NCBI GenBank assembly: GCA_021107535.1
Contig: JAIOSQ010000074.1
Location: forward strand, 1-34,878
Direction of reading: 5' to 3'
DNA from: Bacteroidales bacterium
Lineage (GTDB): Bacteria > Bacteroidota > Bacteroidia > Bacteroidales > B18-G4
DNA length: 34,878 bases
Shown here: in pieces, positions 10,366-19,847 of the stretch
Numbering within the stretch: the first letter of the stretch is position 1
Layout of the letters: every line of letters starts with the position of its first letter
The notes under the pieces: model-generated
Database searches by the model: none
What the model was told of the DNA's origin: nothing
What the model saw: the letters and a program-made list of their open reading frames with translations, nothing else
Translations under genes and position numbers: made by a program

Positions 10366-10912
10366 CTTTTTTGTTTATAATGGTTATGTAGTGATCGATT
10401 TGTGTGATCAATTCTTCCAGCCCGTCTTTTTCCTGAAGACTGATCATCATGTCAAGATAAGCGGCACTGGCATCACGCTGCATGCCAACTTTGAATTTTG
10501 CCCTGCTTAAGCCCGTAATGAAAAGCAAAGGAAGGGAGTTTTCAGTACTGAGGTCAATGAGAATATCAAACTCACAAGCGATAAACTCCCTGACTGCCGT
10601 TGAGATTGGCCTGTAATTCCAACTCAAATTTGATGGATAGAAAAAATCGTATGATAACTTCGGAAGAAATTGCCCTGTAAGATGCTTGCTTTCAACATAG
10701 CCAAGCGCTTTTACTGTCTTACCGTTATCCTGAAGCTTCTTAACATAAGCACTTATTTTTCTGTATGCGGGTTCATCAGGCAGGAAGTATAATATGCCAA
10801 TATTCCCGGCTTCATCCAGATTCATGATCTTCCTGTTCCTTGATACCCGGCCGGCTTCTCTTCTAAGGAAAAACCTTCCGGCACTCTTTCTTATATTCGT
10901 GAAAATACTCAA
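10355..10912 (-). CDS. Conserved hypothetical protein (185 aa, Bacteroidota-type, DUF6913-like)
   Basis: Complete ORF overlapping the dapA start; ILYFLPDEPAYRKISAYVKKLQDNGKTVKALGYVESKHL. No confident functional motif. Confidence 0.65.
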   Translation of the reverse strand: MSIFTNIRKSAGRFFLRREAGRVSRNRKIMNLDEAGNIGILYFLPDEPAYRKISAYVKKLQDNGKTVKALGYVESKHLTGQFLPKLSYDFFYPSNLSWNYRPISTAVREFIACEFDILIDLSTENSLPLLFITGLSRAKFKVGMQRDASAAYLDMMISLQEKDGLEELITQIDHYITIINKKDEI

Positions 10913-10980
10913 GATAGAAAATGTATAATGTTGTAAGGACTTGTAAAGATATAGATTTTAGATGTTGGAATTACTGCACG

Positions 10981-11070
10981 CTAAAACTTAAGGTGTATTC
11001 TTGCCTCAATCCCGAAAGCTTTCTGGGCAAGGGCACTATCATCAGGACTATTAATACCAATAGCCTGTGC
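10981..11070 (-). pseudogene. C-terminal remnant of an outer membrane beta-barrel-like gene
   Basis: Minus-strand frame gives AQAIGINSPDDSALAQKAFGIEARIHLKF* with a terminal aromatic F and alternating pattern typical of OMP ends. No start; preceded in frame by the hicB stop region. Confidence 0.5.
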
Positions 11071-11073
11071 TTA

Positions 11074-11469
11074 TTATCTTTGAATAAGATTTATTTCTGA
11101 AAGTTCTTGTCCAATCTGGTGTATCCCAAGTAGTATTTTATCTCTTTGATTGTCTGATGGTTTCTTACGCCCCTGTACATACTGAGATAATAGTGTTGGG
11201 TTCATGCCAATCCTTTCTGCCAGGAATTTCGAATTAAGTACTCTGTAATATTGAAAGAATTGTTTAAAGTCAATCTCAAACCTTATATTCTCATGGGTTA
11301 TTTGAATTTCTTCTTCTTCAAAATAAAGGTTTGCAGCTTCAAAAGCATTATCTAAAAGTTCAGAAATTGTCTTAGCTGTAGTAAATATCGGATAATCTAA
11401 TGCATACGCAGAAAATCCTGTATCAGTCTTTTCCAGTATCAATACTATTTTCTTCCTCATTGTCTTCAT
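11074..11469 (-). CDS. hicB: HicB-family antitoxin with C-terminal HTH
   Basis: Partial HicB fold (IVLILEKTDTGFSAYALDYPIFTTAKTISELLDNAFEAANLYFEEE) plus HTH-like LAERIGMNPTLLSQYVQGRKKPSDNQRDKILLGIHQIG. Follows hicA by 10 nt. Confidence 0.83.
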   Translation of the reverse strand: MKTMRKKIVLILEKTDTGFSAYALDYPIFTTAKTISELLDNAFEAANLYFEEEEIQITHENIRFEIDFKQFFQYYRVLNSKFLAERIGMNPTLLSQYVQGRKKPSDNQRDKILLGIHQIGQELSEINLIQR

Positions 11470-11479
11470 AGTAGCCTCC

Positions 11480-11665
11480 TTAATTTAATCCTGCATCTTT
11501 CCTGATTTTAATCTCTAATCCTTTACCAAGCTCCTGGGATCCATGATTTGGACATATTATTGTTCCAGTCTTCCTGTCATGTTTCATCTTAACATGAGAT
11601 CCACTCTGTGAGACCGGATACCACCCATCTTTTTTCAGGAGCCTTAATAACTCTGAACACTTCAT
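11480..11665 (-). CDS. hicA: HicA-family toxin (mRNA interferase)
   Basis: 61 aa MKCSELLRLLKKDGWYPVSQSGSHVKMKHDRKTGTIICPNHGSQELGKGLEIKIRKDAGLN: HicA hallmark G-S-H motif and C-terminal KIRKDAGL. Confidence 0.93.
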   Translation of the reverse strand: MKCSELLRLLKKDGWYPVSQSGSHVKMKHDRKTGTIICPNHGSQELGKGLEIKIRKDAGLN

Positions 11666-11684
11666 AAGTATCTTTTCCCTTTTG

Positions 11685-11716
11685 CAAAGGTAAATAAATA
11701 TTTACCTATTTGCAAA
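11685..11716 (-). promoter_or_regulatory. hicAB promoter with overlapping palindromic operator
   Basis: Minus strand TTTG (11716-11713), N20, TACCTTTG (11692-11685). Palindrome GGTAAATA-AA-TATTTACC (11689-11706) lies across the spacer. Confidence 0.65.
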
Positions 11717-11914
11717 TTATTTTCTATAGAATTTGTTGTCAGTTGTTTGATGTCCTCCATATTGCAGTACAATATTTATTTTGCACAGCTGTCCGACATA
11801 GCAATTCAAGTATGTCTATATCTATTAATACCAGTATTCTAATTTTGTCACACAAAAAATTTGTTTAAATCAGTGAGACTTTAATTTTGAGAAACAAAAT
11901 TATTTAGTCGAACT

Positions 11915-12124
11915 GATCCCCCCGAGTACTCGGGGAGGGATCTCATGGGTTATATTCCCCGCCCCTTGGGGCGGCAAAATAAATAATCTATTTTTATACC
12001 CCGCTGCTTGTCGCTTGCGCCAAAGCTTCAGCGACGGAGCACGGCTGGGAGGTTCATTTTAGATGGTGCGTGATAAATGCTTGTCGAGAAACAAGCCATT
12101 AACAGGCCCGAATCTGGAGATTCG
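11915..12124. repeat. Cluster of palindromes / stem-loops (REP-like or mobile-element relic)
   Basis: CCCCGAGTACTCGGGG (11920-11935), CCGCCCC-TT-GGGGCGG (11959-11974), GTCGCT/AGCGAC (12010-12035), GCTTGT/ACAAGC (12079-12096), CGAATCT-GG-AGATTCG (12109-12124). Confidence 0.7.
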
Positions 12125-12252
12125 CCCCAGCGGGAGAGAAGAAGGAAAAATGAATAATGAAGAAGTTACACCCGGCAGGAAGTAATCCACTGGTTTTTTT
12201 TCTGTTTCGCCAAACTTTTCCAAAAACTAATTATGTCAAATCGTCTTTTGTA

Positions 12253-13647
12253 TTAATTGAAATTTATCTTTTCTACAACTATTGAATTGTCTTTAGTTAA
12301 ATAGAATATCATATCTTCTGAATAAAATGATGGTCCTGCTTTAATGGGTTTTGGAAAATCAGTGATTTCTTTCTTTTCTATCAAACTATTTCTTATTCTA
12401 TCAATAAAAGCAAGGTAATGTTTGCCCGATTCTTCATACAATACTTTTATAGTGTTTTCGGAAATATAGGCATCAACAAATCTGTAATTATATTCAAACT
12501 TCAGTAAGCTCATAGATTGACCTGGCATATCAAATTTCAAATCAACTGCATCTAGGGGTAGTTTATAGGTTTTGTCATTATCCAAATTATAATATGAGAG
12601 ACTGTATTGCAAAAATATATAGGGATCAGCAGGTGTTAATATTTTTCTTAAACTTTTGAATTTACCAGCTGGTAAATATTCAGAAGGTAATTTGTAGTCA
12701 GTGAATCCAGAGAATACAAGATCTTCTTCTTTTAAATTAAATCTACCGAATAGATATTGTTCATCCATTGTTTTATCAGCAGGCACCAATTGTAAATAAT
12801 AATCGCCCTTATGCTCAGAGAAAAAACTGGGAAAAATATGGTAACCTTCTGGTAATGATTCTTCACGAATTCGTAATATGGAATAATCTTTGGGGTTGTT
12901 AAAAATGATAATACCAGGTTTATAAGATAGACCAGCTTCATTATTTTCTACTATTATGTCAGGAGCCATTATAAAGGAGGCCATAATATTCCTTTTATTA
13001 AATGAGTGATTGAGTCTCATCATGTCCATATTTGCATCTTTCAAAATATCCCTATATTTAGAAAACATGTGATAGCACATTGTATCCCCTGAAATTTTAT
13101 GAAAGTTTATTTCAGTTGTGAGATCTGATGCTGTTAATACAGTTAGCTTATGGTCAGCATGTTTACTTATAAGCACGTATTTAGCAAATTTCGAATCAGT
13201 AATAAAGAAATAATCTTCAGTATTAATTAGAGTGGTTGCTGCTGAAAAGGCAATACTATCTGGGATTTTTATTTCTCTAGGTCCAAATTCTGCAAACCCA
13301 TAGAACTTCTTCAATAATGAATGATCGTATAGTTTCTTTTCATTATACACATAAACCTCAGAAGTGAGTGCATTATTAATTGAGTTATAGATAGAGTCAG
13401 AAACAATGATATTAAATTTATTGGTATCTGAAATTTTAAAAACTTCACTTAAGTATGCATTGACTTCTGGTTTGGTCAAATTGGGAAACACAATAGTTTT
13501 TTTTATATTTTCATCACTGAATTCGATTTTTTTCATTCCTACATAGCAGTTCAAGCAATCGTTAGGAAAAACTTTGACAACACAGCTATCTTGTGAAAAG
13601 ACATTAGAAAATGAGGTAAGTAACAAGCAAAATAATAATTTCTTCAT
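12253..13647 (-). CDS. Secreted hypothetical protein, N-terminal CxxC region (thioredoxin-like?) plus possible beta-propeller-like body
   Basis: Signal peptide MKKLLFCLLLTSFSNVFSQ; CVVKVFPNDCLNCYVGMKKIEF. AT-rich codon usage relative to neighbours. Confidence 0.6.
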   Translation of the reverse strand: MKKLLFCLLLTSFSNVFSQDSCVVKVFPNDCLNCYVGMKKIEFSDENIKKTIVFPNLTKPEVNAYLSEVFKISDTNKFNIIVSDSIYNSINNALTSEVYVYNEKKLYDHSLLKKFYGFAEFGPREIKIPDSIAFSAATTLINTEDYFFITDSKFAKYVLISKHADHKLTVLTASDLTTEINFHKISGDTMCYHMFSKYRDILKDANMDMMRLNHSFNKRNIMASFIMAPDIIVENNEAGLSYKPGIIIFNNPKDYSILRIREESLPEGYHIFPSFFSEHKGDYYLQLVPADKTMDEQYLFGRFNLKEEDLVFSGFTDYKLPSEYLPAGKFKSLRKILTPADPYIFLQYSLSYYNLDNDKTYKLPLDAVDLKFDMPGQSMSLLKFEYNYRFVDAYISENTIKVLYEESGKHYLAFIDRIRNSLIEKKEITDFPKPIKAGPSFYSEDMIFYLTKDNSIVVEKINFN

Positions 13648-13663
13648 AATTTTTTACTTCAAT

Positions 13664-15289
13664 TTAATGAAGCTTATCAACCCTGCTCAAATCCAGCAGG
13701 TTGATTGGATTACTGCCCAGTCCGCTGATATTTTTTCCTGCAAAGCGCAACACTTCATCATAAAAAAGGATGACCACCGGGGCTTCTTCCATGATCATTT
13801 TATCCATGGCCCTGTATAGTTCATACCTTGCAGAATCATTTATTACACCAAGCGAAAATTCATACAGCAGATCATAATCAGCGCTACTAAAATGGGTATA
13901 ATTTGGCCCTGCAGGGCAGAAGTTCTTACTATAGAACAAGGACAGGTAGTTTTCGGCATCCGGGTAATCAGCAATCCATGAAGCCCTGAAAAACGGCAGT
14001 TTGGCCTGGGCTTTCATTTCTTTGATCGCTGCAGGAGGGCTGACGGATAATTCAATATTCATGCCCAGCATCGACAATTCATGCTGTATATATTTACACA
14101 GATCAAGATATTCTGCTGATGTGCTTAATGTAATAGCTGGAAGCCCATTTCCACCAGGATAGCCTGCTTCTGCAAGCAATTGGGAAGCAAGGCCTGGATC
14201 AAAGGTATAGCCATAGGAGCCCAGGGTATCAAAGGATGGCATTCCGGCAGGAATGATCCCGCTATTTCCGGGTATTCCGATATTATTCCTGAGATAACGC
14301 ATCATTTTTTTACGGTCGAAGCCATAGCTGACGGCCTGACGGATGAGTTTTTGCCTGAGCGGGTTTAGGCTCATGATTTCCATAGAAGTATCCACAAGTA
14401 TCCCAAGGTACTCTGTGTTCAGGTAGGGTTCTGAGATGAGATAAACCTTATCGGAATATTTCGGATTTAGCTCTCCTATGGGAGTCAGCAGCTCATCCTT
14501 ATAACTGGCATCGATACCGGACATAAAATCCAGTTTTCCCTGCACAAATTGTAAAAAAGCGGATTGCTTGTCAATCAGAAAAGTCACTGCAACGGCATCC
14601 AGATATGGCAATCTGCTTCCAATTTCATCAAATTCATAATAATTTTGATTTTTTCTCATGACAAGCTTCACGCCTTCCTTCCAGTACTGAAAAAAGAAAG
14701 GGCCACTTCCCAAAGGGTTTTTTCTAAAATCCTTCCCGTATAATTCCACTATTTCTTTGGGGATTACACTGCAATACTGCATGGCAAGCAATCCCAGGAA
14801 TGGCATAAAGGCCTGTTTCAGCTTTATCTGAAAGACAGAATCGTTCAGGGCCCTGAAGCCACTGTCAGCGACATTATTGAATACCCATGAACCGGGTGAT
14901 GCCAGAGAGGGGTCAAGGATACGGTAAAAGGAATATTCAAAGTCATGTGCATTCACCTTCCTTCCTTTTCCTTCAGGAAATGCTGTATGCTCATGAAAGA
15001 ACACATCATCCCTCAGATAAAAAGTATATGTTGTACCTTCCTCAGAAATACTCCACAACTTTGCAATGCATGGCAGGACTTCCAGCTCTTCATCAAGGCT
15101 TACAAGGCCATCATACAGTTGATTACAAGCCCAAATATTGGCAAGGTCTCTTGCAAACGCAGGATCGAGGGATGTTATCCCGGCTGCTTCATTATAGCGG
15201 AAGATGCTCAGCCCCTCATTATCATATGCATTCCGGCATCCGGTTAGTAAAAGGAAAAAGCAAATGAAAAGGAGAAGTATATTTTTCAT
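13664..15289 (-). CDS. ABC-type (oligo)peptide substrate-binding lipoprotein, SBP_bac_5 family
   Basis: ATG at 15289 gives lipoprotein signal MKNILLLFICFFLLLTGCRNAYDN; ITSLDPAFARDLANIWACNQLYDGLVSLDEELEVLPCIAKLWSISEEGTTYTFYLRDDVFFHEH typical of the family. Confidence 0.9.
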   Translation of the reverse strand: MKNILLLFICFFLLLTGCRNAYDNEGLSIFRYNEAAGITSLDPAFARDLANIWACNQLYDGLVSLDEELEVLPCIAKLWSISEEGTTYTFYLRDDVFFHEHTAFPEGKGRKVNAHDFEYSFYRILDPSLASPGSWVFNNVADSGFRALNDSVFQIKLKQAFMPFLGLLAMQYCSVIPKEIVELYGKDFRKNPLGSGPFFFQYWKEGVKLVMRKNQNYYEFDEIGSRLPYLDAVAVTFLIDKQSAFLQFVQGKLDFMSGIDASYKDELLTPIGELNPKYSDKVYLISEPYLNTEYLGILVDTSMEIMSLNPLRQKLIRQAVSYGFDRKKMMRYLRNNIGIPGNSGIIPAGMPSFDTLGSYGYTFDPGLASQLLAEAGYPGGNGLPAITLSTSAEYLDLCKYIQHELSMLGMNIELSVSPPAAIKEMKAQAKLPFFRASWIADYPDAENYLSLFYSKNFCPAGPNYTHFSSADYDLLYEFSLGVINDSARYELYRAMDKMIMEEAPVVILFYDEVLRFAGKNISGLGSNPINLLDLSRVDKLH

Positions 15290-15333
15290 TAATTGGATAT
15301 CTTGGTCCTGTTTTATCCCTAACAAACTTACAT

Positions 15334-15363
15334 AAAAAAAACGACGGCCTTTCGGCCGCCGTC
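15334..15363 (-). terminator. Rho-independent terminator (minus strand)
   Basis: Minus: GACGGCGGCCGAAAGGCCGTC followed by GTTTTTTTT. Confidence 0.85.
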
Positions 15364-15527
15364 TTCTATAAAGGCTATTACCCTGATCACGAATAAAAAC
15401 CAATAGAGAATTAAAGAAAGGAAAGAGGGTAATAGCCAAGCTCTTCCTGTTGTGTTATATCAAAAAAACAAAAAATAGTCTTATATGTTCTTTCTTTAAC
15501 AAATTATTAACATAAATTTTTCTTCTG
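15334..15527 (-). ncRNA. Candidate small RNA or structured 5' leader
   Basis: Minus-strand TATCTTTG (15541-15534); 12-bp inverted repeat GGCTATTACCCT (15373-15384) / AGGGTAATAGCC (15426-15437); strong terminator at 15363-15334. No ORF of note inside. 5' end assumed from the -7-like box. Confidence 0.45.
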
Positions 15528-15580
15528 ATATTACAAAGATAACATAAAATCAGGTAAAATGTTCAATTCAAACAACTATC

Positions 15581-17764
15581 CTACTTATCTATCCGGCTTG
15601 CTTTTATCACGCCTTTGATCTTCAGTAGTTTATGAACCAACTCATCCAGATGGCCTGAATCTTTAACAATCACCTTGATATAGCCTGTAAAGGCTTCCTT
15701 TTTTGAATCTACCTTAATAGATTGCATGTTAACCCTCAGGTCACCGGAAATGACATTGGTGATTTCGCCCAGCATGCCGATTTTATCCTCACCAGTAATC
15801 CTGATGGTGGCCTGAAATGCAGCGCCATTCTCAGAATCTTTCCATTGAACATTGATCTGCCTGTAGCCATATTTTTCGAGCATCCGCTTCGCATTCGGGC
15901 ATGATTTTCTATGAATGGTGATCCCTTTCCCGATCGTGACAAAACCAAAGACCTTATCTCCCGGTATCGGGTTACAGCATTTCGCCAGTCTGTAGTTCAC
16001 ATTATCCAGTGTCTCATCGATAAGGAGGAAATTTTCATCCGCAGGAGCTTTCTGTTTTACAGTTGGAGGCGTTTGTATCTCTTCTTTGCTTTTTTCGGTG
16101 CTGCCTTTTTCAAGTAAGATATTCCTGATCTCGTTCATATCAGCCTTTTCAAAGGCAATCATACTGTATAGGTCAAGTGCAGATGCAAATTTATAATGTT
16201 TGACAAGCTTATCAATCGCTTCATCGCTGAACTGTATTTTCCAATTTTTGAGTTTCCGGCGCAGGATCTCATTTCCTTCCTGTGCCTCCCTATACTTTTG
16301 TTCTTGAATAGAACGCTTGATCTTGTTCTTGGCCTTGGTTGTTTTGACAAATTGCAGCCAATCCAGCTTGGGGGATTGATTTTTTGAGGTGATAATTTCC
16401 ACTTTATCACCATTATTCAGTTCATAACGGATCGGCACGATCTTATTGTTCACCATGGCTCCGTTACATTGGTCTCCTACCCTGGTATGGATCTCGTAGG
16501 CAAAATCAAGAATAGAGGAACCAAGAGGCAGTTCTTTCAGGTCTCCATCCGGGGTAAAAACAAATATCTTTTCCGACTTTGCCGAACGGATAGGTTCCTT
16601 TTGCTGATCAAATTTCAGCTGATCCGGATTCTCCAGGATATCCCTCACCTGTTCCAGCCATAACTGAGAGTCCTTGGCACTGCCAAAGCCTTTGTACCGC
16701 CAGTGTGCTGCCTGCCCTTTTTCAGCCACTTCGTCCATTCTGCCCGAGCGTATCTGTACCTCTACCCATTTTTTGTTAGGGCCCTGGACGGTAGTATGCA
16801 AGGATTCGTAGCCACTGGCCTTTGGTGTACTGATCCAGTCGCGCAATCGTTTTGGGTTTGGCGTATAAATGTTGGTAACAATAGAATATATCTTCCAGCA
16901 GTCGGTTTTTTCTTTCTTGAGCTTGCTGTTGCTGACGATACGTATTGCAAAGAGATCAAACACCTCTTCAAACTCTACATTCTGTTTTTTCATTTTTTCC
17001 CAAACGGAATGTATTGATTTAGGCCTTCCTTTAATTTCACAATCGAAGTCCTGCAATATCAATTCACGGCTTATCGGATCAATAAACTCATCAATAAAAA
17101 GTTTTCTTTTGGCCTTTGTTTCGGTAATCTTATTGGAAATCTCCTGAAATATTTCAGGATACAGGTACTGCATCAATCTTTCTTCCAGCTCTGATTTAAC
17201 CTTATACAATCCGAGCCTGTGCGTGATTGGCAGGTACACATGCTCTGTTTCAGCTATAAAAATTTCCTGTTTCGATTCAGGAAGATCATGAATTGTACGC
17301 AAATCATGGATCCTGTGGGCAAGTTTCAGGAGGATTACCCTGATATCGTCCACGATGGTCATAAAAAGATTCCTGAATTTTTCAGAATTGACATCAATTC
17401 TTTTGGTATTCAGGTTCGATAGCTTGGTATATTCCTCGATAAGGATGGCAACGGTATCGCCGAATTCTTTTTTGATCTGTGCGAGGGTAATATCCGTTTT
17501 GTTGACAACATCATGAAGAAGGGCGGCAATAACAGAAGTGGCCCCCAAACCAATCTCTTCGGAAGAAACCTTTGCAATCAGGATCGAATGGCAAATATTG
17601 AATTCTCCACTTGCAGTGCGTGCATCCCCATGTCCATCCAGAGCCAGTTCGTAAGCCTTCCTTATCTGTCCCAATTCTTTTTCATCACAATATGGATCAC
17701 AGGATTCGATCAAGCCCTGGAACAGATCTTCTATCTTTTGCATATCCTCTTTTCCTGCTGTCAT
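15581..17764 (-). CDS. RelA/SpoT homolog (RSH), bifunctional (p)ppGpp synthetase/hydrolase
   Basis: HD-type region (ATSVIAALLHDVVNKTDITL), synthetase RPKSIHSVWEKMKKQ...GYESLHTTV, TGS domain (IFVFTPDGDLKELPLGSSILDFAYEIHTRVG), C-terminal ACT domain. Confidence 0.95.
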   Translation of the reverse strand: MTAGKEDMQKIEDLFQGLIESCDPYCDEKELGQIRKAYELALDGHGDARTASGEFNICHSILIAKVSSEEIGLGATSVIAALLHDVVNKTDITLAQIKKEFGDTVAILIEEYTKLSNLNTKRIDVNSEKFRNLFMTIVDDIRVILLKLAHRIHDLRTIHDLPESKQEIFIAETEHVYLPITHRLGLYKVKSELEERLMQYLYPEIFQEISNKITETKAKRKLFIDEFIDPISRELILQDFDCEIKGRPKSIHSVWEKMKKQNVEFEEVFDLFAIRIVSNSKLKKEKTDCWKIYSIVTNIYTPNPKRLRDWISTPKASGYESLHTTVQGPNKKWVEVQIRSGRMDEVAEKGQAAHWRYKGFGSAKDSQLWLEQVRDILENPDQLKFDQQKEPIRSAKSEKIFVFTPDGDLKELPLGSSILDFAYEIHTRVGDQCNGAMVNNKIVPIRYELNNGDKVEIITSKNQSPKLDWLQFVKTTKAKNKIKRSIQEQKYREAQEGNEILRRKLKNWKIQFSDEAIDKLVKHYKFASALDLYSMIAFEKADMNEIRNILLEKGSTEKSKEEIQTPPTVKQKAPADENFLLIDETLDNVNYRLAKCCNPIPGDKVFGFVTIGKGITIHRKSCPNAKRMLEKYGYRQINVQWKDSENGAAFQATIRITGEDKIGMLGEITNVISGDLRVNMQSIKVDSKKEAFTGYIKVIVKDSGHLDELVHKLLKIKGVIKASRIDK

Positions 17765-17821
17765 TCCGGTTTATTATTGCATTCCTTAGATGGCGGCTCC
17801 AACATATAAAAAAATATCCAT

Positions 17822-17859
17822 AAAAAAGTCCCTGCCACCAGAATAGGCACGCAGGGACT
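17822..17859 (-). terminator. Rho-independent terminator downstream of floA
   Basis: Minus: AGTCCCTGC ... GCAGGGACT followed by TTTTTA; 9-bp stem. Confidence 0.8.
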
Positions 17860-17889
17860 ATATATAAGATAAAATCAGTTTAATTATTT

Positions 17890-18897
17890 TTAGCCTTTAT
17901 CATCTTCCCCGCCTTTTTTTGCAGGACTATCAGGGTTATCTGCGATTGACTCTCTCATCTGAGTATCGGCCATGATATTTTTGTATTTGTAGTAATCCAT
18001 AATACCCAGGTTGCCTTCTCTGAATGCTTCGGCGATGGCCTTGGGCACCTCGGCTTCGGCCTGTATTACATTGGCCCTGGCCTCCTGTGCTTTTGCTATC
18101 ATTTCCTGCTCCCTGGCAACGGCCATTGCCCTTCTTTCTTCGGCCCTGGCCTGGGCGATATTTTTATCGGCATTGGCCTGGTCCATTTGCAGCACGGCAC
18201 CAATGTTTTTACCAATATCGATATCAGCAATATCAATGGACAAAATCTCGAATGCAGTACCTGAGTCAAGGCCTTTTTCCAGCACCACGCGGGATATGGA
18301 ATCAGGGTTTTCGAGCACGAGTTTATGAGAATCTGCAGATCCAATTGAAGATACAACACCTTCCCCAACCCTTGCCAGAACAGTTTCTTCTCCGGCTCCA
18401 CCGACAAGCTGTTTGATGTTAGCCCGAACCGTAACCCTTGCTTTGGCAACAAGCTGAATACCATCTTTTGCTACTGCGGTTACAGGTGGTGTATCGATCA
18501 CTTTCGGGTTAACCGACATCTGCACTGCTTCCAGCACATCACGGCCTGCAAGGTCAATGGCTGTCGCCACTTGGAAACTCAGGGTTATATTAGCTTTATC
18601 TGCAGAGATCAAGGCATTAACGACTGTTTTAACACGTCCACCTGCAAGATAGTGGGCCTCAAGGGAATCCCTGCTGAGTTTTAATCCGGCCTTGGTTGAG
18701 GCAATAAGACTGTTAACAATAATTGGTGGTGGTACTTTTCTCCAGCGCATAAATACAAGTTGGAGCAAGGATATCCTGACACCCGAGACGAGTGCCTTAA
18801 ACCATAATCCAACGGGAATAAAATAAAAGATCAGCCAGAGGGCAAAAAGTGATCCAAAACCTATCGCAATGATAATCCATACTTGTGGGTTTTCCAT
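17890..18897 (-). CDS. floA: Flotillin-like protein FloA
   Basis: [45 protein letters not shown]; ...[27 protein letters not shown]; ...[57 protein letters not shown]. Confidence 0.95.
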   Translation of the reverse strand: MENPQVWIIIAIGFGSLFALWLIFYFIPVGLWFKALVSGVRISLLQLVFMRWRKVPPPIIVNSLIASTKAGLKLSRDSLEAHYLAGGRVKTVVNALISADKANITLSFQVATAIDLAGRDVLEAVQMSVNPKVIDTPPVTAVAKDGIQLVAKARVTVRANIKQLVGGAGEETVLARVGEGVVSSIGSADSHKLVLENPDSISRVVLEKGLDSGTAFEILSIDIADIDIGKNIGAVLQMDQANADKNIAQARAEERRAMAVAREQEMIAKAQEARANVIQAEAEVPKAIAEAFREGNLGIMDYYKYKNIMADTQMRESIADNPDSPAKKGGEDDKG

Positions 18898-18902
18898 GTC
18901 AG

Positions 18903-19370
18903 TTATTCTTTTTGTTTAACATATATCTTATGGTTTTCAATTTTTTCTATTTCAATATCAACACCCGGATCAAGAAATTCGCCCATGGTCCTGACTTCAT
19001 AAAACTGGTCATTAAAAACAGCCTTACCTGTTGGAACAAGCCTTGATACTGATTTTCCCAGATCCCCGGTATTGAGTTTATCCTCATCGATAAGATTGAC
19101 TTTACTTTTGATACTGGTCTTAAGCATCACCCGCCGCCATGTTTTAGCCCGTAGGGAATATGCAAGAATGGCTACTGTTCCAACGATGGTTCCAGCCAAC
19201 ACCCAGTGTCCGGTATTCGTTCCGTAATATACATAAGCCTGCCACACTCCTATCCCGATCAGGATAAAGCCAATAATTCCTGCCACACCTGTTCCGGGGA
19301 TCACAAGGATCTCCAGAATGAGAAATGCAAGTCCAATCATAATTAATGTAACAACTACCAGCCAGAACAT
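18903..19370 (-). CDS. NfeD-like membrane protein
   Basis: Hydrophobic N-terminus with [24 protein letters not shown]-terminal OB-like [44 protein letters not shown]. Directly upstream of floA. Confidence 0.9.
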   Translation of the reverse strand: MFWLVVVTLIMIGLAFLILEILVIPGTGVAGIIGFILIGIGVWQAYVYYGTNTGHWVLAGTIVGTVAILAYSLRAKTWRRVMLKTSIKSKVNLIDEDKLNTGDLGKSVSRLVPTGKAVFNDQFYEVRTMGEFLDPGVDIEIEKIENHKIYVKQKE

Positions 19371-19390
19371 CTTAAAATTTTATAATTAAA

Positions 19391-19663
19391 TTACTGTATT
19401 TCCACGGTAAGGTCTCTCCGTCCCATTTCCTCATGAATCGGCTTCAGATCTTCAAACGATCCATTCTTAACGCCGCATTTTCCTTTTAAATGGGTAATGA
19501 GGGCACATTGTTCAGCCTGCTGATGTTCATGTTCGCAAATCTCTACCAGGGTTTTGATGACATGATCAAAAGTATTATGCTCATCATTGAACAACACCAA
19601 CTCCCTGACATCTGTTAAAAGCTCTTCGGTATATCCCAGCGGATCTGATTTCTCCTTAACCAT
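19391..19663 (-). CDS. clpS: ATP-dependent Clp protease adaptor ClpS
   Basis: ELVLFNDEHNTFDHVIKTLVEICEHEHQQAEQCALITHLKGKCGVKNGSFEDLKPIHEEMGRRDLTVEI; ATG at 19663. Confidence 0.92.
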   Translation of the reverse strand: MVKEKSDPLGYTEELLTDVRELVLFNDEHNTFDHVIKTLVEICEHEHQQAEQCALITHLKGKCGVKNGSFEDLKPIHEEMGRRDLTVEIQ

Positions 19664-19742
19664 AGTATGAGAATTTGTGATAAAAGTAAACATAAATCCG
19701 GTTATTATAACAAAATTTAGCAGATTGTTGAGAAAATTAAGA

Positions 19743-19815
19743 AGGTGTTGGGTTTTGGGGGTTGGGGTTTGGGTTAGTTTTAAGTTTTGAGTTTTGAGTT
19801 TTGAGTTTTAAATTA
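19743..19815. repeat. Degenerate heptad tract (TTTTGAG-type)
   Basis: aggtgtt gggtttt gggggtt ggggttt gggttag ttttaag ttttgag ttttgag ttttgag ttttaaa in one 7-nt phase. Confidence 0.85.
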
Positions 19816-19847
19816 ATTCAGAATTCGACACCTGGTCCCATATTATT

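Noticed and set aside
14887-15267. 126-aa and overlapping 100-aa plus-strand ORFs
   Set aside because: Antisense to the clear peptide-binding lipoprotein gene; no coherent protein features.
15334-15541. Definite 6S RNA annotation
   Set aside because: Size and terminator are compatible, but the central-bubble structure could not be shown by eye; kept only as a candidate ncRNA.
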